Source: Bacteroidales bacterium (GTDB lineage: Bacteria; Bacteroidota; Bacteroidia; Bacteroidales; Bacteroidaceae). Taken from it: 23,911 nucleotides of DNA. The notes below the pieces were generated by a model. That model was not told the origin of the DNA. It made no database searches and worked only from the letters and a program-made list of their open reading frames with translations. Position numbers and translations under genes: made by a program. The stretch covers positions 1 through 23,911 of the forward strand of contig SFKY01000035.1 in NCBI GenBank assembly GCA_004554665.1, given 5' to 3'. Below are positions 1 through 6,457 of this stretch, in pieces (position 1 is the stretch's first letter; every line of letters begins with the position of its first letter).

Positions 1-929
1 TTATCCTCGGGGTCCTGATAGCGAGTGCCATCCGTAATCACTGCGTTCACCGTAGCATAGGGATAAGAGGCTTGTGCAGTTGCTTGCTTAAATTTCACCC
101 AAACCTTTACTGCGTCTGGACGACCATTCAACACGGTATAGTAAGGATCTCCATTGTTGTCCTTATCCGTATTAGAGAGATCAAGGAATGCATGATTGTC
201 CGTGCTGGTAGCCGTTACACTTCCTGCATTCATTCTACCGGTCGTTATCGTTCCATTCGCAACGATGCCAAGAATCTTGGTTGCTTTTACCAAGACGGAA
301 GATTTACCCGTCGTGCCTGGTCGAACTTCTGAAGAAACAAACGTGTGTTCCTGATTCTTTGCAGAGGAAGTCAATATTGTAGTTACAGCACATCCGAAAG
401 AATGCCAATGATTCGGTTCATCAAATTTATTCTCTTTATGGAATAATTCAAAATCCGAGTTAGGAATTTGGAATACTGCAGAAGAGAAAAAAACCTTGAT
501 TTTCATTCCTAAAATATCAAAAGGAATATCAATAATCGCTTTAAGAATGCCATCGGTTATTGTAGCAGTCAGTTCCACGGGAACATCACCCAGCAAAGGA
601 CCAAACCAATCAATATTTTTATCAGATCCTGCAGAAATATTTATCACCTGCTTAGAAACAAGGTTGGTAACATTGCCCACCGTCTGTGCCTCTACATCTT
701 TGACGACAATATTTCCTACATTCACCTCATCTCCTTCAGCAACCAAAGAAAAATTATTCAATTGCAACTCGTATTTACCATCCGTCTGCTGGTTGACAAT
801 AATAGTGGTCTGCTGTGGATCTGCTGGCGAATCATTCACCACCACAGCCAAGTTGCCGGTGTAATCGGTAGCCCATGCTGTAAGAGCGGAGCATGCTACC
901 GTCATAATCAGTGTAAAAAATTTCTTCAT
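1..929 (-). CDS. Calycin-like/PCMD-domain secreted protein, partial (C-terminus outside window)
   Basis: The reading frame is open from an ATG at 929 to the window edge, giving 309 codons with no stop, so the C-terminus is missing. Residues 1-21 look like a signal peptide (MKKFFTLIMT..., ending near AWA-T). Residues about 22-150 are a beta-rich segment resembling the calycin-like domain often found in front of PCMD domains. From about residue 153 the pattern IPNSDFELF, then EPNHWHSF, and later a GRPDAVKVWVKF block matches the putative carbohydrate metabolism domain (PCMD). It is the third gene of a minus-strand operon, 30 bp after the beta-barrel gene. Its base composition is distinctly AT-rich (19 G/C of 60 at 601-660, against 41 of 60 at 1081-1140 in its neighbour), so it may have a different history. 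The biochemical role of PCMD proteins is not established; surface glycan binding is a guess. Confidence 0.8.
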   Translation of the reverse strand, partial: MKKFFTLIMTVACSALTAWATDYTGNLAVVVNDSPADPQQTTIIVNQQTDGKYELQLNNFSLVAEGDEVNVGNIVVKDVEAQTVGNVTNLVSKQVINISAGSDKNIDWFGPLLGDVPVELTATITDGILKAIIDIPFDILGMKIKVFFSSAVFQIPNSDFELFHKENKFDEPNHWHSFGCAVTTILTSSAKNQEHTFVSSEVRPGTTGKSSVLVKATKILGIVANGTITTGRMNAGSVTATSTDNHAFLDLSNTDKDNNGDPYYTVLNGRPDAVKVWVKFKQATAQASYPYATVNAVITDGTRYQDPED

Positions 930-959
930 AACTAATATTGCTTTTTGAATCTTTGCCTA

Positions 960-1709
960 TTACTTGAGTTTATAGATTACACCCACCGTACCGAAAATGG
1001 GATAGAGGGTCTGCTCTATGGTCTTAAACGAACTGCGGTGTATGCCAGTGACACCCCATGCGATGTCGGCATACAGACCCCAACGGCGGTGGATTTGCCA
1101 GTCGGCACCGAGGTCCACGCCCACCTGCCAGTGGCGCATCTCGTCGCCGAAATCGTAGGTAGCGCGCGAGTCTTCGGTATTGCCCATCTCGATCTTGGCA
1201 CCCGTGGGGTCGCCCTCGCGCAGATAGCCATCGTACACATAGCCTTCAAAGACGCGCGTAGACACATACGACACATAGGGACCGACCTTGAGCAACACCT
1301 TACCCGTGCGCCATGTAGCCATCAAGGGCACCGTGAGCATCCACTCCTGGCACTCGGTCACCAGGTTGCCCGTGTACATACCTTCCAGACGCTCACCACC
1401 CTGCACCATCTCCATGTGATAGTTTTTCACAGTGGCATCTATCTCCATCGCCTTGTTCTCGAGGTGGATACCCGTGAGCAGTCCCCACTTTCCCCACAAG
1501 TCTTTCTGCACATCGATACCCAGTGAGAAGTTGGGCTTAAACGTGTATTTGTTCATCTTTCGGATGGTGGCAGGCATGCCGATGGGTGCCGTACCGCCAA
1601 TGTTGTAACCCAGCCGGACGGTATAGTTCAGACTGTCGGGGAGGTTGATGGCTGCCGCCGGCATCGCCATCAGCGCCGCAAGGGCGATTGTTATGATATT
1701 TCGTTTCAT
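960..1709 (-). CDS. Outer-membrane beta-barrel protein (PorT/OMP_b-brl type)
   Basis: This 249-residue protein starts with a signal peptide (MKRNIITIALAALMAMPAAA, cleavage near residue 20). The rest is made of alternating amphipathic strands rich in Gly, Tyr and Trp, for example KWGLLTGIHLENKAME, WQVGVDLGADWQIH and RWGLYADIAWGVTGI. It ends in an aromatic/hydrophobic strand (GTVGVIYKLK), as expected for a small outer-membrane barrel of the Bacteroidetes PorT-like/OMP_b-brl group. No catalytic motif is visible. It lies between two PCMD-domain genes with gaps of 25 bp upstream and 30 bp downstream, so the three are probably co-transcribed and may act together at the outer membrane. Function unknown; a structural or pore role is inference. 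Confidence 0.8.
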   Translation of the reverse strand: MKRNIITIALAALMAMPAAAINLPDSLNYTVRLGYNIGGTAPIGMPATIRKMNKYTFKPNFSLGIDVQKDLWGKWGLLTGIHLENKAMEIDATVKNYHMEMVQGGERLEGMYTGNLVTECQEWMLTVPLMATWRTGKVLLKVGPYVSYVSTRVFEGYVYDGYLREGDPTGAKIEMGNTEDSRATYDFGDEMRHWQVGVDLGADWQIHRRWGLYADIAWGVTGIHRSSFKTIEQTLYPIFGTVGVIYKLK

Positions 1710-1734
1710 GGGTTGCTATGGGTTGAGAGTTGCA

Positions 1735-2883
1735 TTATTCCACGGTCTCACAGATGAGCCGCACTTGGTCTATGTCGAGGGTACTGCCGACGGCTCCTTG
1801 GAAGTAGGCACCGTCGATACTCGACGAGAAGACGACAGCCAGGTTGTAACCGCGCTGGTCGAGGATGTCGAGATCGAAATCCTTCACATAAGTGAAATCT
1901 ACTTTAAACTCGGTCCACTGGTCGGTCTCGGGCAACTCGGGCACAATGGCCTTGGCCACAATCAGCGGATGGGACTGCACATCGTCACCGTTGAGCGTCA
2001 CCGCATTGCCATCGGCATCGTGGTTGAGATACAGGATGGCGTACACCGAAGCCTGGTCGCGCTTGCCCGCCACCTCGTTGCCGTCTGCACTCTGAAACTT
2101 ATCGCCTGCCTTGTAGCGGTAATAGCCCTGGAAAGTGAGGGGCTTCATATCAAAAGGCAGACCGAACCGGGTCGCCTTGCGGGCATCCTTGAGCGCCTGA
2201 CTGATGTCGAATTCGCCCAAGAACAGGTTGCCTGCCGCCAGACGCATGTTGACCATAGCGCCAAACGCACCCGTACTGCGTGTTACCAAGCGCACAGCCT
2301 TGCCATCGTAACCGTCGGAGAGGGGGGCCGAGGGATAATCCTCGGGCGCGGCCTTGCTACTGGTGAGTCCGAAACCGGCATTGCCCGTAGACCAGATATC
2401 TTCGGTCACACCTCCGCCCATCTGCTCACACCACACGTAGTACTTGCCCTTGTCATCGAGGTGCATGTCTTCGAAGTTGAACTGGAGTTCACTGTTTTGG
2501 GTGACGGTCACGGGATTAAACGACACCAGATAGTCGCGTGTCCACGATTTGTCTTGCGAGGTTACCGTGTAGCGCACGGGGCCTTGGCTGAAGTCCTGCA
2601 CACTGCCGCTCGCGGGCACGATGGTCGCGCCCTCGGTCAGTTCAAACTCGGGAGCAAGGGCGGTGATGTCCGCTTTTCTGCGCACGGTGAACTTGATGTC
2701 TGTAGCAGTGTACAGCACATTGACCATCGTATCTGTGGCCTGGTAGAACATCTCGGTAGGGTCATCTGTATGCAACCAGGCACGCACAATGTCGCATTCG
2801 GCATTGGGGGCCTCGTCCTTAAAGCAAGAAGTAAGCGTCAGGGCACAGAAGCAGCCCAGTAGGATAAAATGTATTTTCTTCAT
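1735..2883 (-). CDS. PCMD-domain lipoprotein
   Basis: This is a 382-residue predicted lipoprotein. The start chosen is the ATG at 2883 (MKKIHFILLG...), because it gives a compact lipoprotein signal ending LTSC with the lipidated Cys at residue 20; an upstream in-frame ATG at 2901 would add six residues in front of a normal signal peptide. FKDEA after the Cys is acidic, like Bacteroidetes surface-export signals. Residues about 30-135 look like an immunoglobulin-like segment. From about 140 (LQFNFEDMHLDDKGKYYVW) to the end (STLDIDQVRLIC) the sequence fits the PCMD beta-sandwich, including the final LDIDQVRL strand. It is the first gene of the operon. Ligand unknown; carbohydrate binding is suggested only by the domain name and family context. 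Confidence 0.8.
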   Translation of the reverse strand: MKKIHFILLGCFCALTLTSCFKDEAPNAECDIVRAWLHTDDPTEMFYQATDTMVNVLYTATDIKFTVRRKADITALAPEFELTEGATIVPASGSVQDFSQGPVRYTVTSQDKSWTRDYLVSFNPVTVTQNSELQFNFEDMHLDDKGKYYVWCEQMGGGVTEDIWSTGNAGFGLTSSKAAPEDYPSAPLSDGYDGKAVRLVTRSTGAFGAMVNMRLAAGNLFLGEFDISQALKDARKATRFGLPFDMKPLTFQGYYRYKAGDKFQSADGNEVAGKRDQASVYAILYLNHDADGNAVTLNGDDVQSHPLIVAKAIVPELPETDQWTEFKVDFTYVKDFDLDILDQRGYNLAVVFSSSIDGAYFQGAVGSTLDIDQVRLICETVE

Positions 2884-2913
2884 TATAAATGTATTCTGCA
2901 ACTGATTTGCCTA

Positions 2914-2947
2914 CAAAAATACAAAATAAAATGCGGATAGTCCCCAA
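2914..2947 (-). promoter_or_regulatory. Candidate promoter of the PCMD/beta-barrel operon
   Basis: On the minus strand TATTTTTG (2914-2921) fits the Bacteroidetes -7 element TAnnTTTG. A TTG (2945-2947) lies 23 bp upstream, a little longer than the usual spacing. The start codon follows about 30 bp downstream. No GCAAACGTTTGC-like operator is found at the distance seen for the starch promoters, so this operon is probably not in the same regulon. Confidence 0.45.
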
Positions 2948-3300
2948 TTCGTCCAAAAACTTTTCTTTTTTGTCAAGTTTTTCACAATTCGTACCGTTTT
3001 TGTTTCGTTTTGCTCACTCCAGTTGGCATTTCAGGCCACTGTTTTTCACGGAGGACACGGAACAGGGTGAGGGCAGAAACAAAGCCAATAACAGCCCGTG
3101 GTATGCAGCACCCAATCAGATAATAGCCTGCAAGGCTGTACGTCATGCATGGAGGAAGTATTGCCCTCCAGGCAAGTGAGAGCGAGCGTGAGCGTAGTCC
3201 GCAGGCGTTGCCGGCGGTTACCCAACGTATAGCCCTTCGGGCTGGTGGTGCCCTCACCCCATCCCTCTACTGATGGGTGGGGACACATCTGAAGTAGCGA

Positions 3301-3496
3301 GCCCCGAAGGGGCGACACACTACAGCACAGGGTGCAAACCCTGTGTGTAGGAATTACCCATAACAGCAATGAGCTCTGTAAGAGCGACATAAAAAAGCAG
3401 CAAGGCTATATGTCGCTCTTACAGAGCTCGAGGGATGTATGCTCCGTTGGTCACAGGGTTTGCACCCTGTGCTATCGTATGCCGCCCCGTTGGGGC
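3301..3496. repeat. Mirror-symmetric nested palindrome element (REP- or MITE-like)
   Basis: The element is symmetric around about 3400. Outermost are two 13-bp palindromes, GCCCCGAAGGGGC (3301-3313) and GCCCCGTTGGGGC (3484-3496). Inside are two 21-bp segments, 3325-3345 and 3452-3472, that are exact reverse complements of each other, and each is itself a hairpin (CACAGGGT/ACCCTGTG). Innermost is a perfect 20-bp inverted repeat, 3371-3390 against 3410-3429, with a 19-bp loop. No transposase is adjacent. A dispersed, non-autonomous extragenic repeat is the likeliest explanation; a structured RNA or transcription barrier is possible. Confidence 0.75.
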
Positions 3497-3566
3497 TCTC
3501 TTTCCAATGATATGACTATCCAGCCCATAGGGGCGGATACGAGTGGCACGTGGGGCGCGGCAGCCC

Positions 3567-4868
3567 TTACTTCTCGCGGAGGAAACCTACGCAGAAGGCG
3601 CCGAGAAGCAGGAGAACACCCGCCACGATCATCATGTTGCTCTGGTGCGAGCCCACCAGATGGAGCAACATGCCGCCACACAGTGCGGCGACAATCTGCG
3701 GCAGGCAGATGGTGCCATTGAAAAGGCCCAGATACGCCCCCATGTGCCCACGACCCTGCAGGGCATTGGTGACAAACGTGAAGGGCATGGCCAGCATGGC
3801 TGCCCAACCGGCACCGATGAGCAGGAAGGGGATAAACTGCAGGTAAGCGTCGTGCAGGAAGGGCACCATCGCGAAACCTACGCCTCCGATGACGAGGCTC
3901 AGGGCATACGCCAGCTTGGTATTGCGAAACTGCGGCAGCACCACTGCCCATGCCACGCTACCCATAGCCTGCACCGCAAAGAGGATGCCCACCCAGTTGC
4001 CGGCCTCCTGGTACTCGGCCGTGGCGGGATCGGTGGTGTACCACACGGTCTCGGCGATGGCTCCCGTGGTATAGTTCCACATATAGAGGAATCCGGCCCA
4101 ACAGAAAAACTGCACCAAGCCCACTTTCCAGAACGTGGAGGGAGCCTCGCGGAGCAGTTTCAGCCATCCCGCCTTCTCCTCCTCGCGCTCACGGGCTATG
4201 CCGTTGTAGGCCGCATACTGCTGCGGATTCCACTCCTTCACCTTGGCGGTGGTGTAGATGACACAGAGGATAAGGATGGCCGCTCCGATATAGAACGACC
4301 AGATGACAGACTGCGGCACCACGCCCTTTTCGGCCACATTGCTGATACCGATCCACGTAAAGAAGAAGGGGAAGACGAAACCTACCACCGAACCGGCATT
4401 GCAGAGAAAACTCTGGATGGAGTAAGCCTTGGCCTTCTGGCGCTCGTTGACCATATCGCCCACCAGCATCTTAAACGGCTGCATGGCCATATTGATAGAG
4501 GTGTCGAGAAACATCAGGGCGACAAGGCCAAAGATCATGGCTCCCGACACAGCCAGGCCGAAGGAGCCGGCATTGGGCAGCAGGCACATCACGAGCACGG
4601 CTACGGCAGCGCCCACAAAGAGATAGGGGATGCGACGCCCGAAGCGGCACCACGTGCGGTCGCTGAGCGTGCCCACGATGGGCTGCACGAGGATACCCAT
4701 CAGCGGGGGCAATATCCAGAAGAAACTGAGACTGTGGGGATCGGCACCGAGGGTGGCGAAGATACGAGAGATGTTGGCGCTCTGCAGCGCATAGGCGATT
4801 TGTACGCCGAAGAAGCCGAAACTAAGGTTCCATAGCTTCCAGAAACTCATGTCAGGTTTGCTTGTCAT
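3567..4868 (-). CDS. MFS sugar transporter, SLC45/maltose-permease type
   Basis: This is a 433-residue inner-membrane protein with about twelve hydrophobic segments spread over its length. The N-terminus MSFWKLWNLSFGFFGVQIAYALQ and the loop after the second segment, GTLSDRTWCRFGRRIPYL (about residues 64-81), match the MFS subgroup that includes SLC45 and bacterial maltose/sucrose transporters; DR and GRR are the conserved loop residues. The hydrophilic centre (about 210-245, KVKEWNPQQYAAYNGIAREREEEK) is the usual cytoplasmic loop. It lies downstream of the LacI-type regulator, both on the minus strand and 232 bp apart, opposite the susCDEF genes. This suggests import of maltose or short malto-oligosaccharides from periplasm to cytoplasm. 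The exact substrate cannot be read from sequence. Confidence 0.88.
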   Translation of the reverse strand: MTSKPDMSFWKLWNLSFGFFGVQIAYALQSANISRIFATLGADPHSLSFFWILPPLMGILVQPIVGTLSDRTWCRFGRRIPYLFVGAAVAVLVMCLLPNAGSFGLAVSGAMIFGLVALMFLDTSINMAMQPFKMLVGDMVNERQKAKAYSIQSFLCNAGSVVGFVFPFFFTWIGISNVAEKGVVPQSVIWSFYIGAAILILCVIYTTAKVKEWNPQQYAAYNGIAREREEEKAGWLKLLREAPSTFWKVGLVQFFCWAGFLYMWNYTTGAIAETVWYTTDPATAEYQEAGNWVGILFAVQAMGSVAWAVVLPQFRNTKLAYALSLVIGGVGFAMVPFLHDAYLQFIPFLLIGAGWAAMLAMPFTFVTNALQGRGHMGAYLGLFNGTICLPQIVAALCGGMLLHLVGSHQSNMMIVAGVLLLLGAFCVGFLREK

Positions 4869-5100
4869 GTGAGATTGATATTTTGTTTTTTTCTATTCGT
4901 TCCACTCCATAGGTGCCACCTTGGTTTTCGTAAATGCGGCATTTAGCACCCGTAAATGCCACGTTTAGCCTCCGTAAACGCCACCTTTAGGTGTTGCAGG
5001 TGCCACGGCAGCCGTCGAGAGCCACCTCCATCGCCCTCATCGGGCAGCCCACTTACACCTTATTATATATATGAGGCGAGAATCTACAGCCACACACGCC
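4869..5100. other. lacI-MFS intergenic spacer
   Basis: This 232-bp spacer lies downstream of the lacI stop and upstream of the MFS start. It contains the 22-bp-phased dyad triplet at 4929-4990 and an AT-rich stretch next to the MFS start. I see no TAnnTTTG element correctly placed for the MFS gene and no T-tract terminator after lacI, so read-through from lacI is plausible. Confidence 0.6.
4929..4990. repeat. Triplet of 18-bp dyad motifs, exact 22-bp period (copy A)
   Basis: Three units begin at 4929, 4951 and 4973: CGTAAATGCGGCATTTAG, CGTAAATGCCACGTTTAG and CGTAAACGCCACCTTTAG, separated by unrelated 4-bp spacers. The first is a near-perfect dyad (TAAATGC-G-GCATTTA). The same architecture, with one unit identical, recurs at 14060-14121. 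The 22-bp period is close to two helical turns, which fits side-by-side protein binding, but a dispersed repeat is equally possible. Confidence 0.75.
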
Positions 5101-6138
5101 TCAGCCGCGGGTGGTGCCGCGTATGATGAGCTTGGTGCGCACCACGCGCCGCTCCACCTTGTCCTTGGGTATCAGTCCCTCCACCTTGCCGATCAGTATG
5201 TTGGCTGCCTCCTCGCCCACCCTCACACCACGCTGTTCGACGGTGGTGAGCATGGGCTCGCAGGCCCGGGAACGCTCGCCGTTGGTGAATCCGCACACAC
5301 AGATGTCTTCGGGTACCCTGAATCCCATGCGCTTGGCGGTGTAGAGAATACCGATGGCGGTGTCGTCGTTGATGGCGAAGAAGGCATCGGGGTGGTTGTC
5401 GGCACTGAGCACCTCGGGGGTGATAGCCTCGGCATCGGTCCGGTTGTCGCAATGATAGATCAGCGACTCGTCGTAGGGCAGCCCGTGCTTGAAGAGCGCG
5501 TCTTTGTAGCCGTTGAAACGATTTTTGGATATCTCCATCGTCATGGGCGACCCGTAAAAAGCGATTCTCCGGCAACCCGTATCGGCCAGATGGCTCACGG
5601 CGGTGAAAGCTCCCATATAGTCGTCCACCACCACCCTGCTGGCATTGACACCCGTGCAGATGCGGTCAAAGAAGACAAGGGGCAGCCCCTGGTCTATCAA
5701 GGTCTGGAAGTGGTCATATCGGCGGGTGGATTTGGCCTGCGACACGATGACACCGGCCACCTTGTTTTTCAGGAAGTTGCGGCATATCTCCACCTCTCGC
5801 TCGTACTGCTCGTTGCTCTGCGCCACGATGATCTGGTAACCGCGCGCACTGGCTTCCTCCTCGATACCGCCAATGATGCTGGAAAAGTAGAAATGGTTGA
5901 TCTGCGGCACGATGAGCCCGATGATATGCACAGGGGAAGACTTGACCAGACGCAACTGCTTGCCCAGCATGTTGGGGAAGAAGTTGTGCTCCTTGGCGTA
6001 TGCCTGGATGGCAGCACGGGTAGTCTCGCTGATGCGCTTGTTGTTGCTCAGCGCACGCGATACCGTAGCGACAGACACGCCAAACTCCTTGGCGATGTCC
6101 TTCATTGTGATAGGAGAGTTCTCTTCCAAAGTGGACAT
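5101..6138 (-). CDS. LacI-family transcriptional regulator of the starch/maltodextrin locus
   Basis: This 345-residue regulator has an N-terminal helix-turn-helix at about residues 11-57 (TMKDIAKEFGVSVATVSRAL, then the hinge-side segment KEHNFFPNMLGKQLR). A periplasmic-binding-protein-like sensor domain follows, with typical strands such as VHIIGLIVPQINHFYFSSII, GLPLVFFDRI, RRIAFYGSP and DAFFAINDDTAIGIL. The ATG at 6138 is chosen because it gives the common Bacteroidetes form with a short leader before ITMKDIA; earlier in-frame ATGs at 6243 and 6231 would read through the promoter and operator region. It lies between the MFS gene and susC, divergent from susC, and shares an upstream palindrome with it. 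SusR, the usual regulator of Bacteroides starch loci, is absent here. Inducer unknown; maltose or maltodextrin is the obvious guess. Confidence 0.92.
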   Translation of the reverse strand: MSTLEENSPITMKDIAKEFGVSVATVSRALSNNKRISETTRAAIQAYAKEHNFFPNMLGKQLRLVKSSPVHIIGLIVPQINHFYFSSIIGGIEEEASARGYQIIVAQSNEQYEREVEICRNFLKNKVAGVIVSQAKSTRRYDHFQTLIDQGLPLVFFDRICTGVNASRVVVDDYMGAFTAVSHLADTGCRRIAFYGSPMTMEISKNRFNGYKDALFKHGLPYDESLIYHCDNRTDAEAITPEVLSADNHPDAFFAINDDTAIGILYTAKRMGFRVPEDICVCGFTNGERSRACEPMLTTVEQRGVRVGEEAANILIGKVEGLIPKDKVERRVVRTKLIIRGTTRG

Positions 6139-6153
6139 ATAGCTTTCTTCGCA

Positions 6154-6161
6154 CAAAGTTA
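6154..6161 (-). promoter_or_regulatory. Candidate -7 element of lacI promoter
   Basis: The minus strand reads TAACTTTG, an exact TAnnTTTG match. It sits 15 bp before the lacI ATG, which implies a leader of only about a dozen bases. No TTTG-like -33 box is found about 20 bp upstream. The GCAAACGTTTGC palindrome centre is 62.5 bp upstream of the first T, the same distance as for susC and malQ. Confidence 0.5.
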
Positions 6162-6217
6162 GTAAATGACTGTATATATTAAATAGGTGTTGGGCCAGAA
6201 AGAGCGTTACAAACAGC

Positions 6218-6229
6218 GCAAACGTTTGC
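6218..6229. promoter_or_regulatory. LacI-family operator between lacI and susC
   Basis: GCAAACGTTTGC is a perfect 12-bp palindrome with a central CG, the classic form recognised by LacI/PurR/CcpA-type proteins. It sits at the exact midpoint between the lacI and susC -7 elements, 62.5 bp from each. A close copy lies upstream of malQ at 14247-14258. The natural candidate to bind it is the LacI-family product encoded next to it; that pairing is inference. Confidence 0.75.
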
Positions 6230-6285
6230 ATTTGCACAAACACGATTTTAACGCAAAAAAAGACACAACGACCTTGTATTCAGAC

Positions 6286-6293
6286 TAAATTTG
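6286..6293 (+). promoter_or_regulatory. Candidate -7 element of susC promoter
   Basis: TAAATTTG matches TAnnTTTG. There is no convincing -33 box around 6262-6267; a TTG at 6274-6276 is only 9 bp away, too close. The operator centre lies 62.5 bp upstream. A start site near 6298-6300 would give a leader of about 160 bases before susC. Confidence 0.5.
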
Positions 6294-6340
6294 CATCATA
6301 GAATGTAAGTTGAAACGCCGACAGAATCTATCAATTCACT

Positions 6341-6367
6341 ATCGGAGCACCCCTATCAGTGCTCGAT
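6341..6367 (+). other. Hairpin in the susC leader
   Basis: GAGCAC (6345-6350) and GTGCTC (6359-6364) form a 6-bp stem with an 8-base loop, extended by ATC/GAT pairs after a one-base bulge. It lies in the roughly 160-base untranslated leader of susC, with no T-tract after it. It could affect mRNA stability or translation; significance unproven. Confidence 0.4.
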
Positions 6368-6457
6368 GTCTCTCTAAGGCATAGCGGTTGCCAACACCAT
6401 CCGCCACCGACACTCAGACAAAGCTATAATTAAAAGAATAACTTTAAAAACCAAAAA

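Larger units (their letters stand above)
2884..3566. other. 683-bp intergenic region rich in palindromes, no supported gene
   Basis: No frame here has credible coding character. The left part (2884-3000) is AT-rich and holds the PCMD operon promoter. From about 3100 it contains short 13-bp palindromes with 5-bp arms and 3-bp loops (AGCCTGCAAGGCT at 3125-3137, AGCCCTTCGGGCT at 3231-3243), a CCCATC/GATGGG hairpin around 3258-3277, and then the symmetric element at 3301-3496. The MFS gene ends at the right border without a clear T-tract terminator. Confidence 0.7.

Noticed and set aside
1645..2862. A 405-codon open frame on the plus strand opposite the PCMD lipoprotein gene
   Set aside because: It is antisense to a gene with a clear lipoprotein signal and PCMD pattern, and its translation is compositionally biased (His/Val/Leu-rich) with no domain.
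2982..3721. Several 90-130 codon frames over the palindrome-rich intergenic region
   Set aside because: They exist on both strands through repeats, have no start context or protein family, and contain the translated palindromes; they are repeat artefacts.
3543..4835. A 430-codon plus-strand frame opposite the MFS gene
   Set aside because: The translation is a His/Glu/Gly-rich hydrophilic shadow of a membrane protein with unmistakable MFS motifs on the other strand.
4929..4990. Possible CRISPR mini-array
   Set aside because: Spacers are only 4 bp and the units are variable dyads, and no cas gene is near. The same applies to 14060-14121.
6139..6243. An N-terminal extension of the LacI-family regulator by 35 residues
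   Set aside because: It would place the start upstream of the candidate promoter and encode a hydrophobic stretch unlike any LacI N-terminus; the ATG at 6138 fits the family.
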